64,000 bases of DNA from Lientehia hominis (GCF_021044755.1 NZ_JAJNOR010000001.1:310001-374000); one strand, 5' to 3'; shown: positions 25,380 to 34,250, numbered from the stretch's first letter. Made by a program: numbers and translations. Notes: generated from the sequence alone by a model not told the origin.

Positions 25380-25640
25380 CTGACCCTCCCCGCCCTGGTT
25401 TCATACCTTTATCATATTCCTGAAGCTCCGGAAGGGTCCGTAATAAAATAAAGTATGCGTCTGCTCGGAAGGGATTTTATTTGCACCGAAATAAGCTCCT
25501 GTTTGTTGTGAAAGCCATTGGAGCGGCCGCGAGGATATCCAATTCTTTTCTGGAATCAGGAAAATGACGAATATTCATATCGGTGCGGCGGGCGAAAAAA
25601 CGGCAGAATGATTCCGAAAAGTATTTTGTATTGTAGAATA
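25380..25640. other. Intergenic region without a convincing gene
   Basis: This region, between the subtilase start and the icd terminator, holds the subtilase ribosome site and presumably its promoter, but I find no good -35/-10 pair. A TATGAT at about 25415-25420 on the minus strand is the best -10 candidate. Short open frames here lack ribosome sites. Confidence 0.4.
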
Positions 25641-25672
25641 AAAACAGAGAGTCCGGAACAACCGAACTCTCT
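25641..25672 (-). terminator. Terminator after icd
   Basis: On the minus strand the stem AGAGAGTTCGG / CCGGACTCTCT with a TTGTT loop is followed by GTTTTTATTC, 23 bp after the icd stop codon. Confidence 0.85.
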
Positions 25673-25694
25673 GCCTCTGTCATCTCAATCAGAT

Positions 25695-26909
25695 TTAACA
25701 GTCAAGTTTTCTTTCCAGACGTTCCCGGATGGCTTTAATGAACTCACCACTCTCCGCCACATGAGGATTCGGAATCGTCGTCATAAGCGCCAGATCCTTC
25801 GTCATGATACCGTCCTCAATGGTCTGAATGGTCGCGCTCTCCAGGAAATCAGCAAATTTCTGCAGTCCCTCGCTGCCGTCCAGTTCCCCTCTCTTTCTCA
25901 GGGCACCACTCCAGGCAAAAATCGTCGCAACGGAATTCGTCGATGTACTCTCGCCTTTCAGATACTTATAATAATGCCGCTGCACCGTCCCATGGGCCGC
26001 TTCATATTCATAATTCCCGTCGGGTGACACCAGGACAGAGGTCATCATGGCGAGGGAACCGAATGCAGTAGCGACCATATCGCTCATCACATCCCCATCG
26101 TAGTTCTTGCACGCCCAGATATATCCGCCTTCTGATTTGATGACACGGGCTACTGCGTCGTCGATCAATGTATAGAAATACTTGATGCCTGCCTTTGAAA
26201 ATTTGCCGGCATATTCTTTATCGTAAATATCCTGAAAGATATCCTTGAATGTATGGTCGTATTTTTTAGATATGGTATCCTTTGTGGCAAACCACAGATC
26301 CTGCCTGGTGTCCAGCGCATAACTGAAACAGCAGCGGGCAAAGCTTTCGATGGATTGGTTCAGATTATGCATGCCCTGAAGCACGCCAGGACCCTTAAAC
26401 TCGTGGATCGGTTCCCGTGTTTCCACACCATTGACATCCGTATACACCAATTCGCAGATACCCGGGCCGGGAATTTTCATTTCCGCAGCTTTATACACAT
26501 CTCCATACGCGTGTCTCGCAATGGTTATGGGCTTGGTCCAGGTCTTTACGTATGGCTCGATTCCTTTTACAATGATCGGCGCCCGGAAAACAGTTCCGTC
26601 CAGAATCGCACGGATCGTGCCGTTGGGACTCTTCCACATTTCCTTCAGTCCATATTCCTTAACCCTGGACGCATTGGGAGTGATCGTAGCGCATTTCACG
26701 GCCACGCCATATTTTTTGGTCGCCTCCGCCGCCTCCGTGGTCACCTTGTCGTTTGTAGCGTCTCTGTGCTCTAGTCCCAGGTCATAATATTCCGTATTGA
26801 GATCAATAAACGGAAGCAACAGCTCTTCCTTTATGATTTTCCACAATATACGGGTCATCTCATCCCCATCCATCTCTACGATGGGAACCTGCATTTTGAT
26901 CTTATCCAT
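25695..26909 (-). CDS. icd: NADP-dependent isocitrate dehydrogenase (eukaryotic-like type)
   Basis: Converts isocitrate to 2-oxoglutarate with NADPH production. The 404-residue sequence is of the homodimeric, eukaryote-like type, recognised from VEMDGDEMTRILWK at the N-terminus, TITPNASRVKEYGLKEMWKS, SPNGTIRAILDGTVFR, VKTWTKPITIARHAYGD and YEAAHGTVQRHYYKY. It is expressed alone from a consensus promoter. No citrate synthase or aconitase gene lies nearby, unlike in many bacteria. It likely supplies 2-oxoglutarate for glutamate synthesis in a partial citrate pathway. Confidence 0.96.
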   Translation of the reverse strand: MDKIKMQVPIVEMDGDEMTRILWKIIKEELLLPFIDLNTEYYDLGLEHRDATNDKVTTEAAEATKKYGVAVKCATITPNASRVKEYGLKEMWKSPNGTIRAILDGTVFRAPIIVKGIEPYVKTWTKPITIARHAYGDVYKAAEMKIPGPGICELVYTDVNGVETREPIHEFKGPGVLQGMHNLNQSIESFARCCFSYALDTRQDLWFATKDTISKKYDHTFKDIFQDIYDKEYAGKFSKAGIKYFYTLIDDAVARVIKSEGGYIWACKNYDGDVMSDMVATAFGSLAMMTSVLVSPDGNYEYEAAHGTVQRHYYKYLKGESTSTNSVATIFAWSGALRKRGELDGSEGLQKFADFLESATIQTIEDGIMTKDLALMTTIPNPHVAESGEFIKAIRERLERKLDC

Positions 26910-26963
26910 GCTTGTCCTCCTTCAGCCTGCTGCCTGCCGTCTTTCCCCGGCTTTTTCTCCCTT

Positions 26964-26992
26964 ATTATAGGCATATTTCAAATGACTGTCAA
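26964..26992 (-). promoter_or_regulatory. Consensus promoter of icd
   Basis: On the minus strand: perfect TTGACA (26992-26987), 17-bp spacer, perfect TATAAT (26969-26964), about 55 bp upstream of the icd start. Confidence 0.9.
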
Positions 26993-27033
26993 CAAAGGCT
27001 CCGCGTGTTTTTTGTGTTTTCCCGCGCAAGCCC

Positions 27034-27062
27034 TTGTCAAAACCGTCTTTTTGTTATAGAAT
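27034..27062 (+). promoter_or_regulatory. Promoter of the PPi-phosphofructokinase gene
   Basis: TTGTCA (27034-27039), 17-bp spacer, TAGAAT (27057-27062). The leader of about 75 bases contains a small CGCAGC hairpin (about 27094-27112) before the AAGGAGAG ribosome site. Confidence 0.8.
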
Positions 27063-27145
27063 TATGCTAATTTGGCTAATATATCGGCCATACTCGCAGC
27101 ATTTACGCTGCGGAAGACCCAACAGAAAAAAAGGAGAGATCACAC

Positions 27146-28378
27146 ATGAGCAAAAAAAATGTCATTGTCGGACAGTCCGGCGGCCCTACTTCCGTAATCA
27201 ACAGCAGCCTTTACGGCGTGGTTACCGGATTCCTGGGCTCTGAGAAGATTGACAAGATTTACGGTATGGTAAATGGCATCGAAGGTTTCCTGGCTGGAAA
27301 GACTACAGTCCTTTCCGACCTTTCAAAGGACGAGTTGGAGATTTTACAGACGACTCCCGCTTCTTATCTGAAATCCTGCCGTTTTAAGCTGCCGGAAGAT
27401 TTAAACGACCCGGTATACCCTACTCTTCTGAAAAAATTTGAAGAAATGAACATTGGATACTTTTTCTATATCGGCGGCAATGATTCCATGGATACCGTGT
27501 CCAAGCTCTCCCGCTACGGCGAGAAGATCGGCACTGATATCATTTTCATGGGTGTTCCCAAAACCATTGATAATGACCTGATCGTGACAGACCATACGCC
27601 CGGATACGGCAGCGCTGCAAAATATGTAGCTACCACAGTCCGTGAATGTGCATTGGATGCCGGCGTTTATGCCGCTCCCTGTGTGACCGTCGTTGAGATT
27701 ATGGGAAGACATGCCGGCTGGCTGACTGCCGCTTCTGTCCTGGCGAGGAAATTTGAGGGAGACGCTCCTCATCTGATCTATCTGCCGGAGACCGCATTCG
27801 ATATGGATCAGTGTCTGGCTGACGTGAAAAAGTGCCTGGAGAAGACAAGCAACGTAGTCCTCTGCATTTCAGAAGGCATTGCCGACAAGGACGGCAAATT
27901 CATCTGCGAATATGCCGGCGCCGATGGCGCTGTGGATAGCTTTGGCCATAAGAAGCTGACCGGCAGCGGCAAATATTTATCCGAAGTCATCAATGAAAAA
28001 CTTGGTGTAAAGGTCCGCTCCCTGGAATTCGGCATCATCCAAAGATGCGGCGCTTCTTTAGCTTCCGCCACAGATATCGAAGAAGCCGCCATGGCCGGTT
28101 CCGTAGCCGCAAAGGCCGCATTGGAAGGAAAGACCGGTATAATGGTCGCTTTCATAAGGGAGCCCGGAGAAGAATACAAGATCACTTACCAGCTGACTGA
28201 CGTCAACGAAGTATGCAACAAAGAAAAGCCCTTCCCGGCTGAATGGATCACCGACAACGGCACCAACATCGGAGAAGGCTATGTAAAATACGCGCTACCT
28301 CTGATTCAGGGCACATCTCCCGTAAAGCTGGTAAATGGCCTTCCTGCATTTTTAGACCTTGCCACTACTCTGAAATAA
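27146..28378 (+). CDS. Diphosphate-dependent 6-phosphofructokinase
   Basis: Phosphorylates fructose 6-phosphate reversibly. The 410-residue sequence has GQSGGPTSVIN at the start, GGNDSMDT (residues 110-117) and PKTIDNDL (138-145). The Asp-Ser after GGN and the Lys in PKTIDND, in place of the Gly residues of ATP enzymes (GGDGS, PGTIDND), mark pyrophosphate as the phosphoryl donor. VVEIMGRHAGWL binds fructose 6-phosphate. It is monocistronic, with its own promoter, AAGGAGAG ribosome site and terminator. The GGND variant differs slightly from the classical GGDD motif, so donor preference is inferred. Confidence 0.93.
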   Translation: MSKKNVIVGQSGGPTSVINSSLYGVVTGFLGSEKIDKIYGMVNGIEGFLAGKTTVLSDLSKDELEILQTTPASYLKSCRFKLPEDLNDPVYPTLLKKFEEMNIGYFFYIGGNDSMDTVSKLSRYGEKIGTDIIFMGVPKTIDNDLIVTDHTPGYGSAAKYVATTVRECALDAGVYAAPCVTVVEIMGRHAGWLTAASVLARKFEGDAPHLIYLPETAFDMDQCLADVKKCLEKTSNVVLCISEGIADKDGKFICEYAGADGAVDSFGHKKLTGSGKYLSEVINEKLGVKVRSLEFGIIQRCGASLASATDIEEAAMAGSVAAKAALEGKTGIMVAFIREPGEEYKITYQLTDVNEVCNKEKPFPAEWITDNGTNIGEGYVKYALPLIQGTSPVKLVNGLPAFLDLATTLK

Positions 28379-28400
28379 TCAAGTCACACCTTTTCATCAT

Positions 28401-28447
28401 AAAAGCCCTGAAGGCGGCCGCTTCTGGTTCTCCTTTCAGGGCTTTTT
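28401..28447. terminator. Bidirectional terminator between the PFK and diguanylate cyclase genes
   Basis: The stem AAAAGCCCTGAA / TTTCAGGGCTTTT with a loop of about 20 bases has T runs on both strands and serves both convergent genes. Confidence 0.8.
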
Positions 28448-28459
28448 CATCTTCTCAGC

Positions 28460-30157
28460 CTATCTGCTGCTGTGGCAGGCTGCTTTTTCCCGATACATGT
28501 TCTCATCCGCTTTTTTCCACAGTCCATCTATGCTGCAATCTGGATATTCCTTTTCAGATGCTGTCCCCCGTGCGATGGACAAGCAGAATGAATCCTCCGG
28601 ATGCCGTCTGTTATACTCGGCAATCTTTTCGTCCATATAGCTCAGCCGTTCCGCCACATTTACATCCTCTCGGGTGACCGCCACAAAAAATTCGTCGCCT
28701 CCAATACGATATATGGTCCCCGCTTCTTCAAAGGCTGCTTTTATACAGCCAGCCGCACTCTGAAGGAGCCGGTCTCCTGCCTTATGCCCGTATTTGTCAT
28801 TAGTCTGCTTCAATCCGTTCAGATCCAGCATTATAAAAGTCAGGTTCTTCTCCCGTCTCGCTTCAGTATTTAACCCGTCTATAAATTCTTCAAAAGAGCT
28901 GCGGTTATTCACTTGAGTCATCAGATCAGTATACGCAAGTTTTTGATATACGGCCGCCTGTGTCCTGACCTCATGATAAGACAGCAGCATTTTTACCGAC
29001 ATGTAGCCTAATATCAAGATGAACAGCAGAAAACCCATTCGGAAAAACAGACTGTTATCCAGTCGTCTGCTGACATAAAAGCTCAACAAGGCAGCAAGGG
29101 AGAACAAAGTCAGCGTCCCGATAGCCACGAGCATACCTTTGGCATAATAAGACGCGTGATTCCGGACATCATAGACCAGATAACAGATTATAAAAACGAT
29201 CATCGCCGCCAATAACAGATGTGTCACCGGGAGCATTTGAGGATAATCCGCTATTCCCACCGCGTAAAAAACACTCTGCACGGCACAGTTGAGCAGGCAC
29301 ATAAGCTGGAAACCTCTGAACATACGCGTCTTTCCCGCACAGATTTTCTCAACAAAGCCTATCATCGGCACAGGAAGAAGCATAAAGCTGAAAAATGAGG
29401 TCACGCACACAGCGATGCTGCTTTTAAATACAAGCTGAGACAGAGACGAATCCGTCCAGATCCAGACAGCAGACAAGAATACAAACAAGCCAAGGTTCAG
29501 AAAAACCCCGCTCTCTTCTATAATCTTCTTATATCTCGCCCAGACAAAGCAGGCGAACAGCGCCACACAAAATAGGAGCATAAGGATAAGGCACAGCACA
29601 AGACCGGCCTGGGATTTCAGCATTTGTAAGATCAGATTGCTGGTATTGTCGAGGTAAATGGACTTAATCCCGGCCTTTTCTCCCCAGTAATCCATTTTTA
29701 GATGAATGGATATCTCTTCTCCGCCATATTCCGCTTTCATGGGGACAAAGCATTTGATGTTGCCAAGCAGGCTGCCGAGAGGCGGTTGATTTTCAAAACC
29801 GTAGTCATAAATACATATTCCTCCCACATACACCTGAACACTCTGATAATCATTCGGAAACATCAGGCTCTGTCCCTCTTTTGTCTCCGGAAGCACATTA
29901 TAAAGCACAGCTTCTTCCCCTTTATAAGAGAACTGCGCTGGAAATTCCTCTATGGCATGTTTTTCTCCTCCGCTCTCATAATACCATCCATGCTGAAATT
30001 GATTCACCGAAACCTCCGGTGAAACTGACGGAAGTCCTGATGTCTGGCTGATCACGACTGTCAGCCAGATGAATATCACAATTACAGCTATGATCAAAAC
30101 TAAATATATCTGCTTTATGCCATTCTGACGCCGGTCATTGGGGGCTGTTTTTCCCAT
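28460..30157 (-). CDS. Membrane-bound diguanylate cyclase (GGDEF)
   Basis: A 565-residue protein that probably makes cyclic di-GMP. It has an N-terminal membrane helix (about 17-39), an extracytoplasmic beta-rich domain to about residue 180, then about seven membrane helices (about 185-395), a layout like the 7TMR-DISM sensors. The C-terminal GGDEF domain has an intact active site YRIGGDEFFVAV (GGDEF at 486-490) and LTDLMTQVNNRSSFEEF-type start (here AYTDLMTQVNNRSSF). No RxxD inhibitory site is present five residues before GGDEF. The ligand of the extracellular domain is unknown; no EAL or HD-GYP gene is nearby. Confidence 0.9.
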   Translation of the reverse strand: MGKTAPNDRRQNGIKQIYLVLIIAVIVIFIWLTVVISQTSGLPSVSPEVSVNQFQHGWYYESGGEKHAIEEFPAQFSYKGEEAVLYNVLPETKEGQSLMFPNDYQSVQVYVGGICIYDYGFENQPPLGSLLGNIKCFVPMKAEYGGEEISIHLKMDYWGEKAGIKSIYLDNTSNLILQMLKSQAGLVLCLILMLLFCVALFACFVWARYKKIIEESGVFLNLGLFVFLSAVWIWTDSSLSQLVFKSSIAVCVTSFFSFMLLPVPMIGFVEKICAGKTRMFRGFQLMCLLNCAVQSVFYAVGIADYPQMLPVTHLLLAAMIVFIICYLVYDVRNHASYYAKGMLVAIGTLTLFSLAALLSFYVSRRLDNSLFFRMGFLLFILILGYMSVKMLLSYHEVRTQAAVYQKLAYTDLMTQVNNRSSFEEFIDGLNTEARREKNLTFIMLDLNGLKQTNDKYGHKAGDRLLQSAAGCIKAAFEEAGTIYRIGGDEFFVAVTREDVNVAERLSYMDEKIAEYNRRHPEDSFCLSIARGTASEKEYPDCSIDGLWKKADENMYREKAACHSSR

Positions 30158-30251
30158 ATCATCTTACCCTTCCCGAAAAAATTCTGTCCATTACCTTTTC
30201 CCTATTATATCTTTCAGGAACAGCAGATACAAGCGTTTTCTCATTTCTTCC

Positions 30252-32606
30252 TTAATACTCCTGAAATATTTCTGTTCCAGGATAAAAATACTGGAGGATT
30301 TCCACACAGGATTTCCCCTGGCCTGCGAGTGTGCTGGCCGCAGTCTGGCTCATTCCCACTCCATGTCCGTATCCTCCTCCCCTGAGCTTCCAACCGCTCA
30401 AGATTTCTCCGTCTTTGATTTCTTCCATCCATACACTGGCGCTGGGAAGAATGGTCTTGCCGGTTGAGGTGCTGCCATCCAGTCTTGTATAGACATGCTC
30501 CGTATCTCCCAGAAGAGCTCTGACAGTTCCCGGCCGTTCGATCCGAACAGCTCCTTCCGTCCCTTCGATCAGCAGCCGGTTGACAAAACCGCTCTGACTT
30601 CTTTCCTCTACTTTTATTCCGGTGACAGTACCTATGCTCTCCGGCCCATTTCCTCCGTCCGCCGCCGCAAAGCTTCCGTCTCCCTGCCGGAAAAGCACAA
30701 GCTCCTCGTGGCTTTTCGCATAGTCTTTCAGAAACTTATCCATTCTCGCCGTCATTTTCTCAGTGGATATCGTTGTCTCCCACCGGTACCACGGCGCGCT
30801 GCTCTCCAGGTTTCCTCCTTCTCTATTCTCCAGATAAGCCCGAAAGGCTTCTTCTGATGATAAATCCGGCGCCGCTCCTTCCGCCATATAAATACTCTTC
30901 AAATACGGATATTTCGCCTGGTCGCTGCCCCACACCTGCATGTCATTTCCGAAGCCGCAGGACGTGGCATAATAATAAGTGGTCACCAAACTTCCACCAT
31001 AGGTGAGGACTTCTCCGTAAGTCTCCTCCACCGCCTGTCTCGTAAGATCATCGGTCTCCGTGTTGTTATACACCTGAAAGGTCGTACTGTCGTCCACATG
31101 GGCTCCGTAAGTGCTGTACGCACTGCCTTCAATCTGTCTGCAGGCATAACTCCTGGCACAGACAGCTTGTGCTTTCAAAGCCTCCAGCCCATAGCTCTCC
31201 GGCATTTCGCTGGGCACCACATAGCAGAGATACGTCTCCAAATCCACTTCATTGATGATGAGTATCCCCTCTTCGGATACGGCCAGCTCTATGGTTCCTT
31301 CATACCACGGAGCTCCATATTTTCTGGAAAAGGAGGTAAATCCAATCTTTCCGCCTTCATCCGGGGTGATACGGACTCTCCCCTTGGAAAAATACGGACT
31401 GTCCCTGTCTAGCTCTACACTTTCCCCCGCTTCATGACGTTCGGAAGCTTCTCCTTCATTATAAGTTACTGTAAAAGCTCTATCAGAAGTGAACACCGCT
31501 GTCTCATGAAATATGGATCCAATCTTAGCGTCGGTCAGAAGCACCCGTATGTTCTCCGCCGTAACACTCTTTCCTATCAGAGCCGCGCATATCTTTCCTT
31601 CGGCTACCACAAATTCCGCCTGATCATATCCGATCATCAGATCCCCTGCTGACAGTTCCGCAAATCCCCCATAAGTCCGGTATACATGAAAGGTATCTGC
31701 CAAAGGAACTTTACCATATCCCTCAATCTCCATTTCACCGTCCCCTACCGCTAAAAGTTTGCCTCTTATGGTTTCTTTTTTCAGGGCCACTTCAGTTACC
31801 TTTCCCTTTTTCAGCATGATGTCCCCCGTCATCCCGCTGCATTCTTTTTCTATGCTTCCCACCTGGAACTTTCTCCAGGTTCCGTATAAATAGACCTTAA
31901 GTTCTCCGGATCCATAAGAATCCAGCCATACATTTTCATATGTAATCTCCTCCGATACTACTTCCTCCACCTGCAGCAATTCTGCTCCCTTCGTCTTCAC
32001 CTTAAGGCGCATGTCCACCATTGAGTCCAATGACAGACCCTGAAAGTTAAATACCCCTTTATCGGTGCGGGCTTCCCAGGTACCGGCGTCCTCCAGGTTG
32101 TTCGGCGTCCCGATCAATAATATTTCCTGCTCGATCACAGCCCCTGCCGTATCGTATTTTCCCAGAAGAAGTTCATAGAAATGTGACCAGTCCTCTTTCG
32201 ACACCGGATCTTTTCCGGAAGCGCCGCTGGAAAATGTGATTTTTTCGGGAAGCTGAAGCCATTCTGCCATATAAAGAAGCTCCTGACAGTTCAAAGCTCC
32301 TCCCATGGTTTTTCTGTCCGCCGGAATCTGCTCGACATCCCAAATCCCCTGCCCGTACAGATATTCTGCGTAGGGCACATACCAATTTTCAGCGTCATCC
32401 CGAGAAAAATTTTGAATCCCGGCCGCACTTATTTCTTCCCCGTCTGCGATTGCAAGCGCAGTCTGTCTGGCAGCCAATGCCCGCGTGACACAGTCTGTCC
32501 CACTTCTGCCCTTAAAAAAAAGCCAGGCTGCCAGTCCTCCCAGGCAAACCAGCATCAGGGCGGCTAACCACAGCAGCCCTCTTTTTCCTTTTCTTCGATT
32601 GGTCAT
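30252..32606 (-). CDS. SpoIID/LytB domain protein with long N-terminal extension
   Basis: A 784-residue protein anchored by one N-terminal helix (GLLWLAALMLVCLGGLAAW). The SpoIID domain occupies about residues 440-780: LETYLCYVVPSEMPESYG, ALKAQAVCARSYACRQI, TTYYYATSCGFGND and, near the end, GYGHGVGMSQTAA. SpoIID is a lytic transglycosylase that acts on denuded glycan strands during engulfment; wider family members cut or modify cell wall. About 420 residues between the anchor and the domain have no recognised fold and may be cell-wall- or partner-binding. A GGGAGGAG ribosome site precedes the ATG. The 6S RNA candidate ends just upstream. Confidence 0.85.
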   Translation of the reverse strand: MTNRRKGKRGLLWLAALMLVCLGGLAAWLFFKGRSGTDCVTRALAARQTALAIADGEEISAAGIQNFSRDDAENWYVPYAEYLYGQGIWDVEQIPADRKTMGGALNCQELLYMAEWLQLPEKITFSSGASGKDPVSKEDWSHFYELLLGKYDTAGAVIEQEILLIGTPNNLEDAGTWEARTDKGVFNFQGLSLDSMVDMRLKVKTKGAELLQVEEVVSEEITYENVWLDSYGSGELKVYLYGTWRKFQVGSIEKECSGMTGDIMLKKGKVTEVALKKETIRGKLLAVGDGEMEIEGYGKVPLADTFHVYRTYGGFAELSAGDLMIGYDQAEFVVAEGKICAALIGKSVTAENIRVLLTDAKIGSIFHETAVFTSDRAFTVTYNEGEASERHEAGESVELDRDSPYFSKGRVRITPDEGGKIGFTSFSRKYGAPWYEGTIELAVSEEGILIINEVDLETYLCYVVPSEMPESYGLEALKAQAVCARSYACRQIEGSAYSTYGAHVDDSTTFQVYNNTETDDLTRQAVEETYGEVLTYGGSLVTTYYYATSCGFGNDMQVWGSDQAKYPYLKSIYMAEGAAPDLSSEEAFRAYLENREGGNLESSAPWYRWETTISTEKMTARMDKFLKDYAKSHEELVLFRQGDGSFAAADGGNGPESIGTVTGIKVEERSQSGFVNRLLIEGTEGAVRIERPGTVRALLGDTEHVYTRLDGSTSTGKTILPSASVWMEEIKDGEILSGWKLRGGGYGHGVGMSQTAASTLAGQGKSCVEILQYFYPGTEIFQEY

Positions 32607-32665
32607 ATTTCTCCTCCCTCATCCGCCTTCTTTTGCTACCGGTTAAAAACGCTTTCCGAACGGCA

Positions 32666-32705
32666 TAACAAAAGACAGCATATTATCATAAGATAATATG
32701 CTGTC
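32666..32705 (-). terminator. Terminator of the 6S RNA candidate
   Basis: On the minus strand a perfect 14-bp stem GACAGCATATTATC / GATAATATGCTGTC with a TTAT loop is followed by TTTTGTT. Confidence 0.9.
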
Positions 32706-32907
32706 TGCATCTTTCGTATTCCCCCGAAATGCCGGTTCCTGCATTTTTGATTCCTAGCCCTCGCTAGGTGGGCAACCGCAAATGAGTTTCTGCCATCCAC
32801 TCAAAGGAGGCCCGACATCCACTCACTAATATTGGAATCCCGTTTTACACTCTGTAGGTTCAAAACATACAGGATGGTCGAACATTCCAGGTGGTTCTTC
32901 AATTCTA
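32667..32907 (-). ncRNA. ssrS: Probable 6S RNA (ssrS)
   Basis: A transcription unit without a protein frame, bounded by a strong promoter (start near 32907) and a perfect terminator. Near the 5' end is UGUUCGACC and near the 3' end UUGCGGUUGCCC; the same paired blocks (UGUUCG and UGCGGCGGC) flank the central bubble in E. coli 6S RNA. In between are hairpins such as CUGUA/UACAG and a segment with UUUGAACCUACA that resembles Gram-positive 6S. The length, about 160-240 bases, fits. 6S RNA mimics an open promoter and binds sigma-A RNA polymerase. The assignment is by recall of conserved blocks; a covariance-model search would decide. Confidence 0.62.
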
Positions 32908-32913
32908 TTAGTT

Positions 32914-32942
32914 ATTATATACCAGAAGGTGCTGTCTGACAA
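32914..32942 (-). promoter_or_regulatory. Promoter of the 6S RNA candidate
   Basis: On the minus strand: TTGTCA (32942-32937), 17-bp spacer, perfect TATAAT (32919-32914). It is placed between cdd and the RNA, 28 bp after the cdd stop codon. Confidence 0.85.
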
Positions 32943-32969
32943 GGGCAATTTCTGCCAAAATACACAGTT

Positions 32970-33425
32970 TTAGAGGGTTTCGGGACCGAAGCTTTCCGGC
33001 AGGAGCTCCTCCAGCAAAAACACCTTGTAATCCTCCAAAGATCTGGCCAAGACCACCTGGAATTTGGAAGGATCACAGAATTCCCGCATCACCTGACGGC
33101 AGACTCCGCAGGGAGGGCAGTACTCCACTGTTTTTCCATCCCGGCCTCCTGCAATGACTATACAGGAAAATGTTCTTTTCCCTTCGCTCACTGCTTTAAA
33201 AAAGGCCGTCCTCTCCGCACAGTTTGTCGCGGAATAGGAAGCATTCTCGATATTGCAGCCGGTATATACGGTCCCATCCTCACACAGCAGAGCCGCCGCC
33301 ACATGAAAGTGGGAATACGGCGCATAAGATAAGGTCAGCTGCTTCATCGCCCGTCCGATCAAACTCCTAAGCTTGTCCGATTCAATCTTCCTCTGTTTCA
33401 AATCCTTCATGTTTTCTTTCCCCAT
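32970..33425 (-). CDS. cdd: Cytidine deaminase
   Basis: Zinc enzyme that deaminates cytidine and deoxycytidine in pyrimidine salvage. The zinc site is visible as CAERTAFFKA (Cys and catalytic Glu) and PPCGVCRQVMREF (two Cys). The substrate motif GCNIENASYSATNCAERT precedes it. The length of 151 residues is slightly long because of an extra N-terminal segment; an ATG five codons in (33410) has a better placed GGGG ribosome site and could be the true start. It lies 45 bp after deoC and is probably in the same operon. Confidence 0.95.
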   Translation of the reverse strand: MGKENMKDLKQRKIESDKLRSLIGRAMKQLTLSYAPYSHFHVAAALLCEDGTVYTGCNIENASYSATNCAERTAFFKAVSEGKRTFSCIVIAGGRDGKTVEYCPPCGVCRQVMREFCDPSKFQVVLARSLEDYKVFLLEELLPESFGPETL

Positions 33426-33470
33426 GATTCTTCTACAGCTTCCTTGCTCTTCACAAAACTTTGAAAGGAA

Positions 33471-34127
33471 TCATTTCTTCTCACTTTTCACTATCTTTAC
33501 CAGGCGGCTGGTGCCCAGGCGGCTCGCCCCCAGCGTGATAAAACGTTCCGCATCGTCAAACGAACCGATTCCTCCTGCCGCTTTGATCTTCACACCATCT
33601 CCCACATGGTGGGAAAACAGTTCCACATCAGCGAAGGTAGCTCCTGCCGTAGAAAACCCTGTTGACGTCTTAATGTAATCGGCTCCTGCCTCCGTTACGA
33701 TTCCGCAGAGTGCAGATTTCTCTTCCTCAGATAACAGGCAGGTCTCTACGATCACTTTAAGGATCTTATCCCCGCAGGCATTCTTGACCGCCCGTATCTC
33801 ATCCCTTATATCATCCAGTCTCCCATCCTTCACATCCCCCAGGTTTATGACCATATCGATTTCATCCGCCCCTTCCTTCAGGGCTTCCATTGTTTCAAAT
33901 ACCTTCACTGCTGTCGTATTATACCCATTCGGAAATCCGATCACCGTACAGACCGCCATACGGTCTCCCACATATTCCTTAACACGTTTTACATAAGAAG
34001 GAGGTATGCAGACAGATGCCGTACAGAATGCGACGGCATCGTCACAAATGGTCTTTATCTCCTCCCAAGTCGCTGTCTGAGACAGCAGAGTATGATCCAC
34101 ACATTTTAAAATATCTTCTCTGTTCAT
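33471..34127 (-). CDS. deoC: Deoxyribose-phosphate aldolase
   Basis: Splits 2-deoxyribose 5-phosphate into glyceraldehyde 3-phosphate and acetaldehyde, in deoxynucleoside breakdown. The 218-residue TIM-barrel has CVDHTLLSQTAT at the start, the Schiff-base Lys in ILKVIVETC, the second Lys in ADYIKTSTGFS, and VKIKAAGGI. I chose the ATG at 34127, which has GGAGAGGA six bases upstream; a GTG at 34142 is in frame. With cdd it forms a nucleoside-catabolism pair, although no phosphorylase or deoxyribomutase gene is adjacent. Confidence 0.96.
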   Translation of the reverse strand: MNREDILKCVDHTLLSQTATWEEIKTICDDAVAFCTASVCIPPSYVKRVKEYVGDRMAVCTVIGFPNGYNTTAVKVFETMEALKEGADEIDMVINLGDVKDGRLDDIRDEIRAVKNACGDKILKVIVETCLLSEEEKSALCGIVTEAGADYIKTSTGFSTAGATFADVELFSHHVGDGVKIKAAGGIGSFDDAERFITLGASRLGTSRLVKIVKSEKK

Positions 34128-34156
34128 ATATTCCTCTCCCACAAGCTGACATTTTA

Positions 34157-34202
34157 CGAAACCGCTTATTCGGCCGCCGGTTTCGCGCTACGCCTTATTA
34201 TA
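34157..34202 (-). promoter_or_regulatory. deoC upstream region: -10 hexamer and leader hairpin
   Basis: On the minus strand a perfect TATAAT (34202-34197) has no good -35. It is followed by an inverted repeat CGAAACCG / CGGTTTCG (34157-34164 and 34178-34185) covering the start of the transcript, 30 bases before the start codon. It could be an operator for a nucleoside-responsive repressor or an mRNA hairpin. Confidence 0.4.
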
Positions 34203-34250
34203 TCATATCCCCTGAATTCTTACTATAATCATCGGAAAATTTTCGCTCTC

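Noticed and set aside
25477..25683. Minus-strand open frame between icd and the subtilase gene
   Set aside because: It covers the icd terminator hairpin, has no ribosome site, and its shorter version starts without any signal.
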